Source: Periconia sp. R9002
Lineage: Eukaryota; Ascomycota; Dothideomycetes; Pleosporales; Periconiaceae
DNA: 64,000 nucleotides
NCBI GenBank assembly: GCA_023627715.1
Contig: JAMAHW010000075.1
Span: 62,001-126,000 of the forward strand
Direction of reading: 5' to 3'
The notes beneath the pieces are model-generated. The model searched no databases, was not told the DNA's origin, and saw only the letters and a program-made list of their open reading frames with translations. Each line of letters opens with the position of its first letter. Within the stretch, counting starts at the first letter, position 1. Position numbers and translations under genes: made by a program. Shown here in pieces: positions 34,669-45,994 of the stretch.

Positions 34669-35756
34669 TCACGTGAAAGCGAAGATGCACGTACCCCAGA
34701 AAGCATACCCCAGAAAGAATCCAGCAACCCATGTTACAAAAACGTTGTGCGCCGAATTGAGAGGCCAGATTGGTAACCAATTAAGAAAGGACGGGGCCCA
34801 CGTGTCTTGGTAGAAACGCATCAGTTGGAAAAATGATGGTTGCAAGCCACTGTTCTCGTAAATCTGAGACATAACCAACAATGTTGCGAAGAAATTTCAA
34901 CTCAAGGATATGGTCCTTATCTTTACACGTAGGGTTGTGCAAATGTCCGTGCACGCTGTATATACGTATATATACAGGCCGTTTTTTCTGCTTAATCATC
35001 AGCCAAGAGTGGAGGTTAGCCAATCAGAGGCCGTAAACAGGGTGTGCACGTGCCACAATAATACTTACAACAATATACCAAAAAGTTTATATACCGTATA
35101 TTGCACAACCCTATTTACACGGGTCCTTCCTTCCACGAAACACCGTATCTGTCGTGGCTCATGTATCGCACCAGGATTTATGACTGCAGGCGTCAGCTAT
35201 TCGCCAGTGAAGGACACTTTCCAATCTGATGGTTCCACTGAAAAGGCAAAAAGGGGATAGGGTTTCCTGCTTACCCGCTTCCTGATTTATAGCAAGAACT
35301 CCATCATTCTTGGTAATGGCGTGTTTCTTGTTGTCCACAGTTGCAGCCAAAATGCCCTGTTTGACTTGGAAGTATTCGTCTTGCCGTAGATGTATCATGT
35401 GCTTAGATACAAGTTGACCCGACCTTTTTTGCGCATATAAATAAGGAGTGAATTTTGCTTACACTGAGGGCTCGGATGACCCGTATTTGATGCGTGGATG
35501 GTCAATGTAGTGTGTCTCACGTATTGCCCAGCTCTGGTCGGACTGTACAAGAGCCTCGTACTCTGCCGAGTTGCCGAGAAAGGCAATCGCTTTCCTGTTG
35601 CAATCTTACACCGACCGATGAGACATAGGTATGCTTATTAGCATTCCTTCAGCTCGGGTAATCGCGTTGCTGCCTTAATCTTACCATAGTGTATGGGGAC
35701 TTGGCTGTTTCGATAAGGCTCGTACAGCGGGATGAACACTAATCCCAGAACGCACT
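34669..35756 (-). pseudogene. Cupin protein with C-terminal membrane segment, disrupted (pseudogene)
   Basis: Pieces of a fungal cupin family read in order on the minus strand. First is a segment near 35745-35690 with LYEPYRNSQVPIHY, then AFLGNSAEYEALVQSDQSWA and IRETHYIDHPRIKYGSSEPS (about 35592-35464). Next is the barrel core MIHLRQDEYFQVKQGILAAT and KKHAITKNDGVLAINQ (35400-35290). A C-terminal part reads DKDHILELKFLRNIVGY (34920-34870), then after a frame shift GLQPSFFQLMRFYQDTWAP and a hydrophobic tail ending FFLGY. Frames conflict after the core, a stop interrupts the segment near 35165, and a 184-bp MITE sits between core and C-terminus. The gene is therefore dead. The family occurs beside polyketide and terpenoid clusters in fungi; its role is not established to my knowledge. 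It is distinct from the intact cupin at 23.4 kb. Confidence 0.8.
34930..35113. mobile_element. Non-autonomous hAT-type MITE
   Basis: A 184-bp element bounded by perfect 13-bp terminal inverted repeats, TAGGGTTGTGCAA at the left and TTGCACAACCCTA at the right. It is flanked by a perfect 8-bp target-site duplication TTTACACG (34922-34929 and 35114-35121). An 8-bp duplication with (T/C)AGGG-type ends is the hallmark of hAT transposons. The interior has no coding capacity and holds an A+T-rich palindrome (CTGTATATACGTATATATAC, 34956-34975). Low divergence of the ends and an exact duplication suggest a fairly recent insertion. It lies inside the cupin pseudogene. Confidence 0.93.
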
Positions 35757-36680
35757 AGTGTATGCTTGGCACATAACTGGCACATAACCGGCACACGGAA
35801 ATAAGTGTTGCGATTGACGCGTGTGCTGACAGTCTAGTCTTTCTCTGGTCAGGCATCAAACCGGGAATATGTGCCGACATATCGTTCCCAACGACGGTCG
35901 TGAGATTATGCACAACCCGGTCAGCCAGGATACGTGTCAGACAGAAAAGACAGCGTCCTCCTCTTTTATTCAGTAATCGTTACATTGAACGAGATTATGC
36001 ATGGCCTCCTGCATGCATGGGTGGTCGAATAAACATGAAGGAGTCCTAAGTTGCACATCCTTCAAGGGTGAATCCACATCTGGTAAAGCCACCCCAGAGC
36101 CAACGATGATGGACCAAGGCTCAGTGACCAGCCGCGACAGCAACCGCAGTCTGCGGTTAGTGCACTTTGTCTTATCAAATCTAGTGTTGCCCATGGAAAA
36201 TCCTGAAATTCTGTATCAAGAAGTGTTGGAAGACACCGGTTACGGACGTCAGTGTTAGAGGCGAAGTCATTGGTTGAGGGATGGAGCAGTACTAGAGAAG
36301 GTGGTATATATATACAATGTGATTCTTCACCCAAAGAAGAAGGGAAGAATATTAGTGTGAAGAGTGCCGACGAAGAAAACTTCGCAGTAACAGAGGCACG
36401 CCGAAATGCAGGGTTTGTTATAAAGCAGGTGCTGAATGTTTTGTGCGAATCAATAGCCCGCCCCAGGATTACAAAAAGGGTATATTCCGCATCTACAAAA
36501 TCATACAAGGAAGTCTTAGTTCCCTGATTAGTTGTTGAACTTCGGTTGATTGGGGCCTTCGCTGATTGATCGTGCCATACCAATCGCAGAGGACTTACAC
36601 GCTCGCATAAATGAACAACATTGGGAAGTAGGAACTGCTGCAACCCACATCTAACCCACAACACAAAAAATCCCGGCTTC
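35757..36680 (+). other. Decayed region, no gene recognised
   Basis: Open frames on both strands (for example 36062-36664 minus and 36252-36527 plus) show no motif. The right part may hold the lost 5' exons of the regulator fragment that follows, but I could not find a zinc cluster. Confidence 0.45.
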
Positions 36681-37224
36681 TGAAGGCGAAAGTGGGAGTG
36701 GTGGTAGCATTAAACAGGAAAATGAATTCCAACAAAACGACTCGTCTTTGAACGATACAGTTCACTCTATGTCTAGTGTGTCAGGGCTATGGCCGATGTG
36801 GATAGTTGATAATGAACTAAATAATCCACCTCTTGCGCAACCGCATAACATGAACGACCTTAAGTCAGAGGGAATGAGAATCCCAGCTACACTAGACAGC
36901 CAGCAAGCACAAGCACAGCCAAACAGTGTCGAAATGCGACTCAACTCTTTGATGTGTACCGATTTAGATTGGCTCTATTTTAATAGGGTTTATGTATTTA
37001 CAACCATGATACAGAACCGCTGCTACTACGCTTAGTCCACACAGGTGGTTAAAACTCAGCCAAGTTTGTGTCTATAATATGCCATGTGGGCGTTGGCGTC
37101 GTCACTTTCTACCCAGTTTCACCTTATTCGACTCGATCTATACGTGGAAGCGCCATCGCTCTTAGAGAGCCTCGAGGTGAAGAATCAGGATTGTATTGAG
37201 CAGATTCAGGCCTTTTTTGCTTTT
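36681..37224 (+). pseudogene. Fragment of a Zn2Cys6-type regulator with two nonsense codons
   Basis: One continuous plus-strand frame matches the middle of the intact regulator at 16.5-18.6 kb. CTDLDWLYFNRVYVFTTMIQ corresponds to CSDLDQLYFDRVHAFAPILQ there, and YAMWALASSLSTQFHLIRLD corresponds to YAMWTMAACLSSQFQTIRHE. The Ser/Asn/Gln-rich segment before it (IKQENEFQQNDSSLNDTVHS) resembles exon 3 of that gene. The frame is cut by TAG at 37033-37035 (where a Trp would fit) and by TAA at 37075-37077 (where the intact copy has Gln). Both are explained by single C-to-T or G-to-A transitions, as repeat-induced point mutation or deamination would give. The zinc cluster and the C-terminal half are missing. 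Confidence 0.82.
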
Positions 37225-38187
37225 CATATGTGACTTGACGTTCAAGTAGTGCTGCAACACTGCAAACGACCATTATTGTCAATGGACTTGCCCAATACCA
37301 TCTTCAGGTAATAGGCGATGAACAGCGTAATAGCGATCACCTCCAGCAGTAAAGTTCGTATATAGAAAAACGCAAAACGCCTGCCTACATGCCTATTCCG
37401 AGCCAAAGTGAGAGTCCTATTTTCGATTAGTTGCCTGAATTGTAGTGAGCTTGACCCCAACCAAATTGTCTTAAGAGGAAAGTACCAAAAGAAGTAGCAA
37501 ACAGAGAAGTTCGGAGACACGCAGAGCTACGCTAGCTGAGGAATTGGAACGGCCATTAAAGAATCTTACTGAGTGCAAAATTGCGGTTTAAATACGTGAC
37601 ATGATAGGTTTTACGTGTCAATCCAGAAACTCTCGATCCCTCGCAGAGGTTGCTTTATTGGCTGATTATGCTTGCTGATTATGCTTTCTACCCCATCATT
37701 GCCAATGAAGAATCACAACTTTCTTATACTAGATAGTGGAGAGGATAATCTTTAGCCACCAACATTTACAAGCATCGTACATGGCTTGATACCACACTTT
37801 CTTTTGCTTTCATAAGTTCCGTCGAATTTTATCAACATTTGTATAATATCAATGTAACTAATTGTGATTATTTACAGCTGTCCAAAGGGATGTATGAAGG
37901 GGCTTTAGCTCTTTTTCCCTTCTGAGCGTGAGTTAAACATGGATCTTGCCCGTTACTGATCTTCGAATTTGGTAGTATTACAGAGTACGTCCTTCTTAAA
38001 TCTATTCGTTTCACGACATTATTTAGGGGCAATTAATGTGCAAAGTGTCTGCTAATACAAATAATGTTGGATTGAAACACTGTTGCTCTTGTTCACCCAT
38101 TTAAAAATTTACGTGTTTCGCGCAGAAAGCGACCAGGAATTCTATTATGAATCAAACTCTCCAGAGCTGTTTGACTAATAAGGAGTG
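37225..38187 (+). other. Gene-free stretch
   Basis: A 92-codon minus-strand frame (37242-37520) has a hydrophobic patch but no start context or homology I know. The sequence TTGGCTGATTATGCTTGCTGATTATGCTTTC near 37657 contains a 14-bp direct repeat. Nothing else seen. Confidence 0.45.
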
Positions 38188-39660
38188 CTAGTTTGGTATA
38201 TAGTAATGCTCGGGGAGTTTTGTGGTATAGTACATAGTCATGTAAAGGCCCGCCTTAGGCGTATAGGTGATGGACAGGAATGTATGAGTGCCGCTGTTAG
38301 TGCTAACACCATGCTTCGGGCTATATTTTCTCATGTTATTAATTGCGCTTAAAACCTTGTAGAGTGGAAGCTGCTTTCGTGGTAAGGCAGAGGGAATTAT
38401 TCTGTTCGCTCCAAAATGTTTTGAGAGAAGGAACAGGGAAACTTACAAAACCTCATCCAAGTGCGACTGATACCTGGCCGCAAAATCAGGCTGACCATGG
38501 GTTTTAAACCAAGATTCCAACAGCTTGCTGATCTCTGCATCTGTTTTCCCGGTGCTCCACATGGGGATGTGTAGCTTGACTTCAATGTCTGGCTTTTTCT
38601 CTCCTCCCTCTTGCGTTGGTCTCATTTCGAATGCACACAGACATGTATGATCGGGCAGAACCACCTTGTTGTGAACTTCAGGATCCGATTTGGTGAAACC
38701 AAACAAATGGCGCCAGAATTCCTCAATCGCCTGTAAGCCCGCATCGATGGTTGGTCCCGAAAGCCTTCCACCCAAGTGAAACATATCCTTTGCCTTGGCA
38801 AGGGTATTAATGGAAGTGTGCACGTAAATCTTCATTCTTGCTGTCGGCGAGTCGACGACGCAATCATTGGATAACAGAACCACTTTAGGTGCTGTCTCCG
38901 GTGGAAAGGATTGCAGATAGCTATCCATTGTTGCAATGGACGCATCGTAGGACCCTGATGGTCCGTTGCATTTCCGGATGGCCTCAAATGCTACAGTCTT
39001 GGCCAGACTCCCGGTGTAGACTTCTCTCCAATGTAGGGTAAAGTACGCCTTGGCCACGATGCTCCCGGAGTGATCAAGATCAAATGCAACCCAAACGCGG
39101 CTCGGAGGGAACTTAGGTGGAAGCTTCGGGATTACTTCATCCATCGCATGATCTGGTACATTGGTTTCCTCGAGGAAGAGATTGAATGTTTTCAAGTCGA
39201 TACTGGGAATTTCAGTGCTCAATTGAGTCAGGAACTCCTTTGCGGCCAGTTGGTTAAGCCGATCTTCAGGTGTGCCGGCCTTCGTTGTAGCCGGCTCCAT
39301 TGTGAAACGGATTGTTTGATTTGGACTCTTCTCTTTCCAGTTCAGACTATACTCGACCGGCGAACCATCATACGTAAGCCAGGATCCGTAATATGGCTTG
39401 CTTCCATTGGGACGTGGGCCTAGGGCAGGAATCACTCTTTGGCGAAACCAGCGAAGTAACTCGAGCTGTCTATCATGACTGTACTGATTTTGTTGTAAAA
39501 GTGCGCCTAAAGACTGCCCTAAGGCACCCCACCAGAACGCATCATCATCACTGCCTGATTTAAACTGTTCATTGATCTGGTTGAAGGCTGACAGATTTTT
39601 GGGGATTTGCCTTTCACCACTGATTTCAGCAAAGTCTGTCTTAGAGACCGTGTGCGGCAT
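38188..39660 (-). CDS. DMATS-type aromatic prenyltransferase
   Basis: Two exons, 39660-38447 and 38401-38188, join in phase to 475 residues. The long first exon alone ends prematurely at the 45-nt intron; the second restores the last barrel strands (STNSGTHTFLSITYTPKAG, LYMTMYYTT). Family landmarks are FWWGALGQSLGALLQQNQYS, VIPALGPRP, SWLTYDGSPVEYSLNW, VWVAFDLDHSGSIVAKAYF (diphosphate-binding Lys) and VHTSINTLAKAKDMFHLGGR. These soluble ABBA-fold enzymes transfer dimethylallyl groups to aromatic carbons without metal dependence. The acceptor could be an indole or a phenol; the polyketide neighbourhood favours a phenolic polyketide, as FogH does in flavoglaucin biosynthesis. It is transcribed toward the decayed region. 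Confidence 0.93.
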
Positions 39661-40446
39661 TTTTCGTAGGCAAGGTTTCCCAACTAGAAACCAGCGTGTG
39701 AAAGAAAGTAGTAGGAAGTTGAGAGTGAGATGCTTGACTGTTGCGTGCTATTGCAGCTTTGATGCTAGTGATGCGTGATACTCATTAAATTATAAATAAT
39801 TCGAGTAGTCCTTGAAATCAAATCACAACTGCCCCGGAGTTTCTCCCACGCTGTTGCTTCATCGTCGCAGTTATTCTGAATAAGATCCTAAAACTAAAGT
39901 CCGAGTCTTACTAATTTCTCACTCCACTTTGCGTTACTTCATCGAGTATATCAACTCTTGACAAAACATCGCATTGCAACTGAAGGCGGCCCAAGCGCTT
40001 AAAATCTTCAAAGAATAGTAGACCGCCTGAGGAGTGTACATCGTTCGAGTTCATGCGTACAACATCTAAAATCAATAAACATCGCCTCTGTGATGCCCGC
40101 GATACAAGGACGTCTCACAGCTTACACCCAAGATAGAACACGAAGTCTAAATCCCAATTGAACAGATTCAAGTGAAGTGTTTTCTCTTCCACTTTGCTCG
40201 CGTTTTTCGTTTTCGTTAGACCCGGCGCATCATATGAAACATCACTCGTTGCAATAGCTCAAACCGCTGAATAGCCTGCATGTTCAACTCTGAATTGATC
40301 GGACCCAAAAGAGAAGGCCACATTATCTGTCACAGTTCTAGGAATGTCTACACACGAAGCCTGTTTCCAATTGTATGCCCAAGTCTTTCTACCATACCTC
40401 TGCATGATGGCATCGCAGAGACTGTACTCTTTTCTCTCTTTTCAAA
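39661..40446 (+). other. Intergenic region upstream of the prenyltransferase
   Basis: Holds the prenyltransferase promoter on the left and the 3' flank of the SDR on the right. No coding signal beyond short frames; no repeat recognised. Confidence 0.5.
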
Positions 40447-41440
40447 CTACAGCCATTGCTTGTTTCCCATGTGCGACACATATGCTCCGCCATCTCCTTT
40501 CTCAATACTAGCATTCTCCCAAACTTTCCTCACATCTGCAGCAGCTATCGATGGAGGTACCATGCCTTTGAAGTTAGGCGCATAGCTCGCAAGTTTACCC
40601 ATAAAATCCATCACGTTTTTCATCTGCTCTGGCTTTGCTATTGAGAATCAGTGTCATGTTATATAAATTGCCCTGTTTTTAGTGAGGGCGCTGTGAGTCT
40701 CACCCGACGAAAACTGGCCCACGTCAACTGCACCGGGGCTAATACTGATGAATAGCACGCCGTGCTTCTTGTATTCTGCGTTGAATTTGGCCGTTACAAC
40801 ATTCATCGCTGCCTTAGACATGGAGTAAAGAGTACCCGTCACTATATCGAAATTGTTGACGAGGTCAATGTCTGCTGCACCACTCGCTATTGCAACTACC
40901 TTCTTTACGTTTCCTTTGAGAAGAAGGGGTGTGAACAAATTGTACAAATGAATGTTGCCAATTGCATTAGTCTTGTACAGTTCGATGGCAGTCTCCTCTA
41001 GCTCGTGAGGTTTCTCGCCCCTGTTGAACACGACGCTTTAGTAACTGGCTGATGAGCAATAGACTTTGCACATACAAGACTGAGATAGGATCGTAAAGGT
41101 CAAATTGCGACGTCCAAGCTCCATTTGCAATCAGGTAATCAACGCTTCCACCGGTGATGTTCGCAGTGTCAGCGGCGGCAGTCTTCAGTTCATCGTAGCT
41201 AGTGAGGTCGGCCCGAAGAATGTGGATATTGGAGCGCTCGCCTAATAGTTCTAACACTTTTTTTTCGGTTGCAGGCTTATCGCGAACGAGACCGATGACA
41301 GTGTTGTTTACATCACTCGATATCTGCGCGAGGAACTCGAACTGCATAGTCGCAAGATGTAAGTCTATGTGCCGCCCATCATTTGTACCATGACTCACCC
41401 CTAATCCTTTCGAAACTCCTGTGATCACGTAGGTGGACAT
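40447..41440 (-). CDS. Short-chain dehydrogenase/reductase
   Basis: Exons 41440-41399, 41341-41076, 41020-40704 and 40637-40447 join in phase to 271 residues. Motifs: ITGVSKGLG (cofactor loop), VDYLIANGAW (NAG variant), catalytic Ser in VVAIASGAAD, YSMSK (Tyr/Lys) and SISPGAVDVGQF. The pattern fits the atypical NmrA-free classical SDR group (sniffer/carbonyl reductase-like) found in many fungal clusters. The last exon (PEQMKNVMDFMGKLASYAP) ends in a soluble tail with no membrane anchor. It diverges from another SDR across a 601-bp upstream region, which suggests co-expression. Probable role: oxidation or reduction of an alcohol or carbonyl on the cluster product. Confidence 0.93.
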
Positions 41441-42041
41441 TCTTAGCCGATTTCTAACCCTCTTAATATTCGGAGGTGCATGGTGAGCCATATAAACACA
41501 CCCATACCACCATCTTAACTATGTTAGCTGATTGATTTACAAGCGCATAACAATAGAAGCAGCAAATGAACGGCGGACAAACTATATGCCTAGCTCTTAG
41601 AATGTTTGACTGCTACCTAGTCAATCTAAGGCCCAATCGCCTGAATATTCTGAGACCTATAGGTTCGATGTATAGATGCAAGGGATCCTGGAGGACCATG
41701 CAGGGAATTCCACAAGCAGAAAGCGTTGGCTGACAGCATACGCGCAGCGGCGCCGCCTGACCACCAATATATTGCAACTAGCCGAAAATGGTGGGCATAA
41801 TGGTTGTTATCTGATGGAGTTAAGTTTTCCAGCCTTGGCATCAGCTTCGTAATGAGAGCACTTTGTCGGACCTATTAACTCCGTGCCTTGTTCTATCAAT
41901 ATGCAGCCCTGCATTTGTGTTGCTTTCCTGTAGCCCCTCGATTTTCCCCAAGTGCCAGCGACTTTCGACCTTCACAAACGCCTTTTGGTAGTTTCAAAAT
42001 ACTTCGCGCTGCCAGCAGCATCTTCTTTCTTCTCTTATGCC
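41441..42041 (+). promoter_or_regulatory. Divergent upstream region of two SDR genes
   Basis: About 600 bp between the start codons of leftward and rightward SDR genes. Several CGG triplets occur (for example near 41571 and 41869) but no clear palindromic operator is claimed. Confidence 0.45.
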
Positions 42042-43189
42042 ATGTCAGCCGATTTGCAGAGACGAGCCCGAAAGGAAGCCACAATCTTCGCACCCATATC
42101 GCGCCAGTTAACAAAGCCACGAGCCCTTCCTCACGGCATCCGATTGACGGACCAAGTCGCCATCGTTACAGGTAGCAATGTGGGGCTCGGACTGGAAGCT
42201 TCACGTCAGCTTTTGAAGCTTGAGTTGAAGCACTTGGTGATGGGCGTTCGCTCTGAAGCCAAAGGCAACGCTGCTGCTGACATCCTACGAAAAGAATTCC
42301 CGAGCGCTACCGTCTCCGTTTGGCCCCTTGATATGGAGTCTTATGATTCGATCCAAGCATTCGCCAATCGCTGCACATCTCTCCCTCGTATTGACATCAC
42401 AATACTAAATGCTGGACTCACGACAAAGTCGTTCAACATCATTTCCGCCACAGGCCACGAGACCACGATGCAAGTCAATTATCTCTCAACCGTATTGTTG
42501 ACCATCTTGCTCTTGCCTATTATCAAAGTCAAGAAGAATGCGAGCACGAGACCACCAGTCTTAACTTTGGTCGGTTCTGATTCGTCATATGCGGCAAAGA
42601 TTGATACGAAAAATGCGTCCGCGCTAAAGCCATTCGACAAGCCCGATGGCTACGCGCCGATGCCATGGTACACAGCTTCCAAGCTTTTCCTTGGTTTCTT
42701 CGCAACGAAACTGGTTGATTTCATCGATCCCAGCGATATATTGGTCAACGTTGTAAGTCCTGGCCTGACCAAAGGAACCCAGTTTTTCAGAGACGCCCCT
42801 TTAATAATCGGTACGCTCTTGCGTATCATGGCATTTTTCCTAGCCCGATCAGCAGAGATGGGCGCCACTACCTATGTAGATGCGGCCATTGCTCGGGGAC
42901 CAGAGAGTCACGGCCAATTTCTTAGTGATTGGGCAATCAAACCGTATGTTTATCCCTCTTCGCGCCTTTTTCAACTCCATTTATCAAATGGGCAATCAAT
43001 TCACTACTCTTCATGACGAAAGAAATGATCATGTGTATCAATTGCTAAGATCGCATACGCAGATATCCCGAAGTCACCTATACCGCCGAGGCCGAAGAGT
43101 TCAGAAAGCGGCTGTGGGAAGAAACAATGAAGGAGCTCGAATTCGTCGGCGCGTCAAAGATATTGGGAGACCTGAAGAGCACCTCATAA
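42042..43189 (+). CDS. Short-chain dehydrogenase (retinol dehydrogenase-like)
   Basis: Two exons, 42042-42943 and 43063-43189, join in phase to 342 residues. I start at the ATG giving MSADLQRRARKEATIFAP; the frame also has an ATG at 41952. Motifs: AIVTGSNVGLGLEASRQLL, ITILNAGLTTKSF, VNYLSTVLL, LVGSDSSYAA (Ser) and WYTASKLFLG (Tyr/Lys), then VVSPGLTKGTQFFR. The TGxxxGLG loop with NAG and a long substrate region fits the RDH/WWOX-like SDR group common in fungal clusters, acting on alcohols or quinone carbonyls. The second exon (VTYTAEAEEFRKRLWEETMK) is the family-typical C-terminus. It lies beside the P450 and flavin oxidase on the same strand. Confidence 0.93.
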
Positions 43190-44040
43190 ATAGAATGATC
43201 ACGCTCTTAAGAGGCTTAGAGCTGGCACTGATCGTACAAATTCAGTTCCTTCTGTTTGTTGAGACACTCCCTACATTGAATATTATTGCCGCTTGCTGCA
43301 TAAGAAATGTCTTCATGTTTATTTCAACAAAATCTCTACATTGGCCAATCCTTTCCCACCATAAATTCAAGTACCAATCACAATTTTACAAAGTCGTGCA
43401 ATTAATTATACTGCTCCTGGAAGTTAGAGGGCACGCACATAGTGCAATGTTGACTTGTGCTAGGGTTGTTTGATTGAATTCTTATTGTTTGATGTTCTTA
43501 TGTTAATAAATGCGGATAGCGTGCCTAAAAAGATAATGTAGGTAACATTGAGACTAATAGAAATACTAGAAAGCGATTACACAAAATTGCAACAAATAGA
43601 GCAAAATGTGGAGGTCTAATTGATTGGATTCTTCAGAAGCGCTAGCGGCCCGGATTGTTATGTTCCGTCTTGTCACCCCTTGGATAATAAGACATAGACC
43701 ATCCGCAATGGCAGTAATCCTTGGATTAGTCTATGCATGGTTGACAGCAGTGAACACCTCCTTGGTGGGGACTCGGAGTAACCTGCATTCGTAGTTTCTC
43801 CGGGCTGACGCGCTAAACCTAATCTGCTCACCACAATAGACGCAGGGCTTTGATTGGCCTGCCGCTTCCTGTTATTCAGGTCTTGTAATTATACCTTGCT
43901 CGTGAATCAGAGGAATCATCCATCCAGTTTTCCGCGTAGCAGATATCAAGAAGCGGCACCTTTCACTCAGGTTAGAGCGAATACTTTTGTTTTCGTGTAT
44001 CCTGCATTACAACTTGCACGTCGAGCCTGAGTGCAACTAG
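43190..44040 (+). other. Intergenic region upstream of the P450
   Basis: About 850 bp, A+T-rich on the left, with no recognised coding or repeat feature. The right end holds the promoter of the P450 gene. Confidence 0.5.
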
Positions 44041-45994
44041 ATGGGGACATCTAATCTGTCTCTCTATGAGACCAAATACACTATCTATGCTGGTATTGCG
44101 GCTCTCATTCTCCTAATTTTACGAAGATGTTACAGTATTGGTCAGAGGCCAAGAGATTATCCACCAGGGCCACCTACTCTACCTCTTATTGGTAATCTAC
44201 ACCAGATCCCCTCAGAGAATCGCCATTTGCAATTCCAGAAGTGGGCTCTGGAATATGGGCCAATTTATTCACTCATTTTGGGGACAAAAGTCATGATTGT
44301 CCTAAATTCGGATGTGGCGATTAAGGAGTTGGTAGACAGGCGTGGTGCTATTTACTCCTCAAGACCAGAGGCGTATATTGCCCAAGATATCCTCAGCGGT
44401 GGGCTCAGGATTCTATTCATGGTATGTTCTGCCTGATAGCTATGTTTTCTGTGAGACAACGATTCATCACTCAGCTCTAGCCGAATCACAAAGCGTGGAC
44501 AGTGGCCCGCAAGCTGGCACGTCGCATTTTGGGTGTGTCTGTAGCACGAACCTACGTACCCTACCAGGACCTTGAGAACAAAGCGATGCTACTCGGGTTT
44601 CTAGAGGATTCAGGCGACTTTATAAGTCACCTTAGACGCTACACGGCGTCCATCACGACCCAGATGACTTTTGGTTTTCGGACTACAACCTTGGACGACC
44701 CAAGATTCAAAGAAGCATTCGACGTATGTGGATCTAGGATATTTTAGGGGCTGTGAATATATATTGACACCGTTCTTAGATTTTTGATCGGAGTTCGGAG
44801 CTTATTGGGTCCCGCGTGAGTGAAGACTGTCATAAACTACAGAACTCACATTAATTCCACTCTAGACAGCAGCTTTGTTAGATTTGGTCCCAACTTTGAG
44901 GTTCCTGCCTGAACTTTTCCTTCCTATCAAAAGAGAAGGAAAGAAAATACATAGTCGAGAGTTGAAGCTCTTTCGAGATTTGTATCTTGAGACCAAAGAA
45001 GGGCTCCAAAAGGGAACAGCGAAGGTACGGAAGCCAACCAGAGCAACTAGGCGAAAATGTTAATGCCAATGAAATAGCCATGCGTTTGCGTCGACCTCGT
45101 CAAGATGCAAAGGGACGAGAAATTCTCGGATGACTTTGCTGCGTATATCGGTGGCTCATTGCTGCAAGCTGGTTCCGAGACTACGGCGGCTGTACTGGTC
45201 GGATTCGTTCAAGCTATGGTGATTTTCCCAGATGTGGCTAAGGCGGCGCAGGCGGAGTTGGACTCCGTTTGCGGTGACCGTATGCCAGATCTGAATGACT
45301 TTCCCAATCTTCCTTACATCCGGGCTTGTGCCAAGGAAAGTCTAAGATGGATGCCTGGGTTTATGTTGGGAGTACCGCACAGCGTTACTCAGGACGATAC
45401 GTATATGGGGTATCACATTCCTAAAGGCTCAACTATAATCATGAATGTTTGGTGCGTATTCGCCGGCCCATGAAAATGGAAGATGCCGTTGCTAACTGCT
45501 TTATTCCTTCTCGATGCAGGGCTGTACACAATGATACCCAAAGACACCCAGATCCCCGGAGGTTCGATCCGATGCGATATATAAACGACCACCAATCATC
45601 CATAGACGCAGCCAACAATCCAGACGCCACTAAACGAGATCATTTCGTGTTCGGCGCAGGCAGGCGCAGGTGTCAGGGTATGCACATTGCTGATCGATCG
45701 ATCTTTTTGGCCATTTCACGTTTGCTCTGGGCGTTTAACTTCCAGAGATCCGTTAACCGAGAGACCGATGAGGAAATCATTCCAGACCCGAATGACATGG
45801 TGGATGGTATAATGATGTTTCCGAAGCCGTTTCCTGCAAATATCCGCCCTAGGAGTGCGTCGAAAGCAGAGCATATAAAGCGAGAATGGGGCCAAATGTT
45901 GAAAATGCTGGATCTACAGCACCAGTGGAGGGAGGTTCCCGAGGGGTTGATCTGGAAAGACGAGCAGCTTTCCGAAATCAATGTGGAAGCATAA
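44041..45994 (+). CDS. Cytochrome P450 (O-methylsterigmatocystin oxidoreductase-like group)
   Basis: Six exons (44041-44421, 44481-44723, 44780-44815, 44866-45024, 45078-45451, 45520-45994) join in phase to 555 residues. A membrane anchor (IYAGIAALILLILRRC) is followed by the hinge YPPGPPTLPLIGN. The oxygen-binding I-helix is LQAGSETTAA, the K-helix ExxR is ESLRW, and the heme loop is FVFGAGRRRCQG. Exon 3 is only 12 codons (IFDRSSELIGSR), unusually small. The C-terminal tail after the last heme-domain helix is long. In prenylated salicylaldehyde clusters a P450 of this kind hydroxylates the aromatic ring to a hydroquinone, which is the role I infer here; the sequence itself does not show the substrate. 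Confidence 0.94.

Noticed and set aside
34261..34680. Possible further exons of the cupin pseudogene downstream
   Set aside because: The family ends at the hydrophobic tail near 34669; nothing beyond it resembles the protein.
36062..36664. 200-codon minus-strand frame
   Set aside because: No recognisable domain; sequence complexity and residue pattern look like a chance frame next to the regulator fragment.
37242..37520. 92-codon minus-strand frame with a hydrophobic segment
   Set aside because: No family resemblance, no supporting neighbour exon, in a decayed region.
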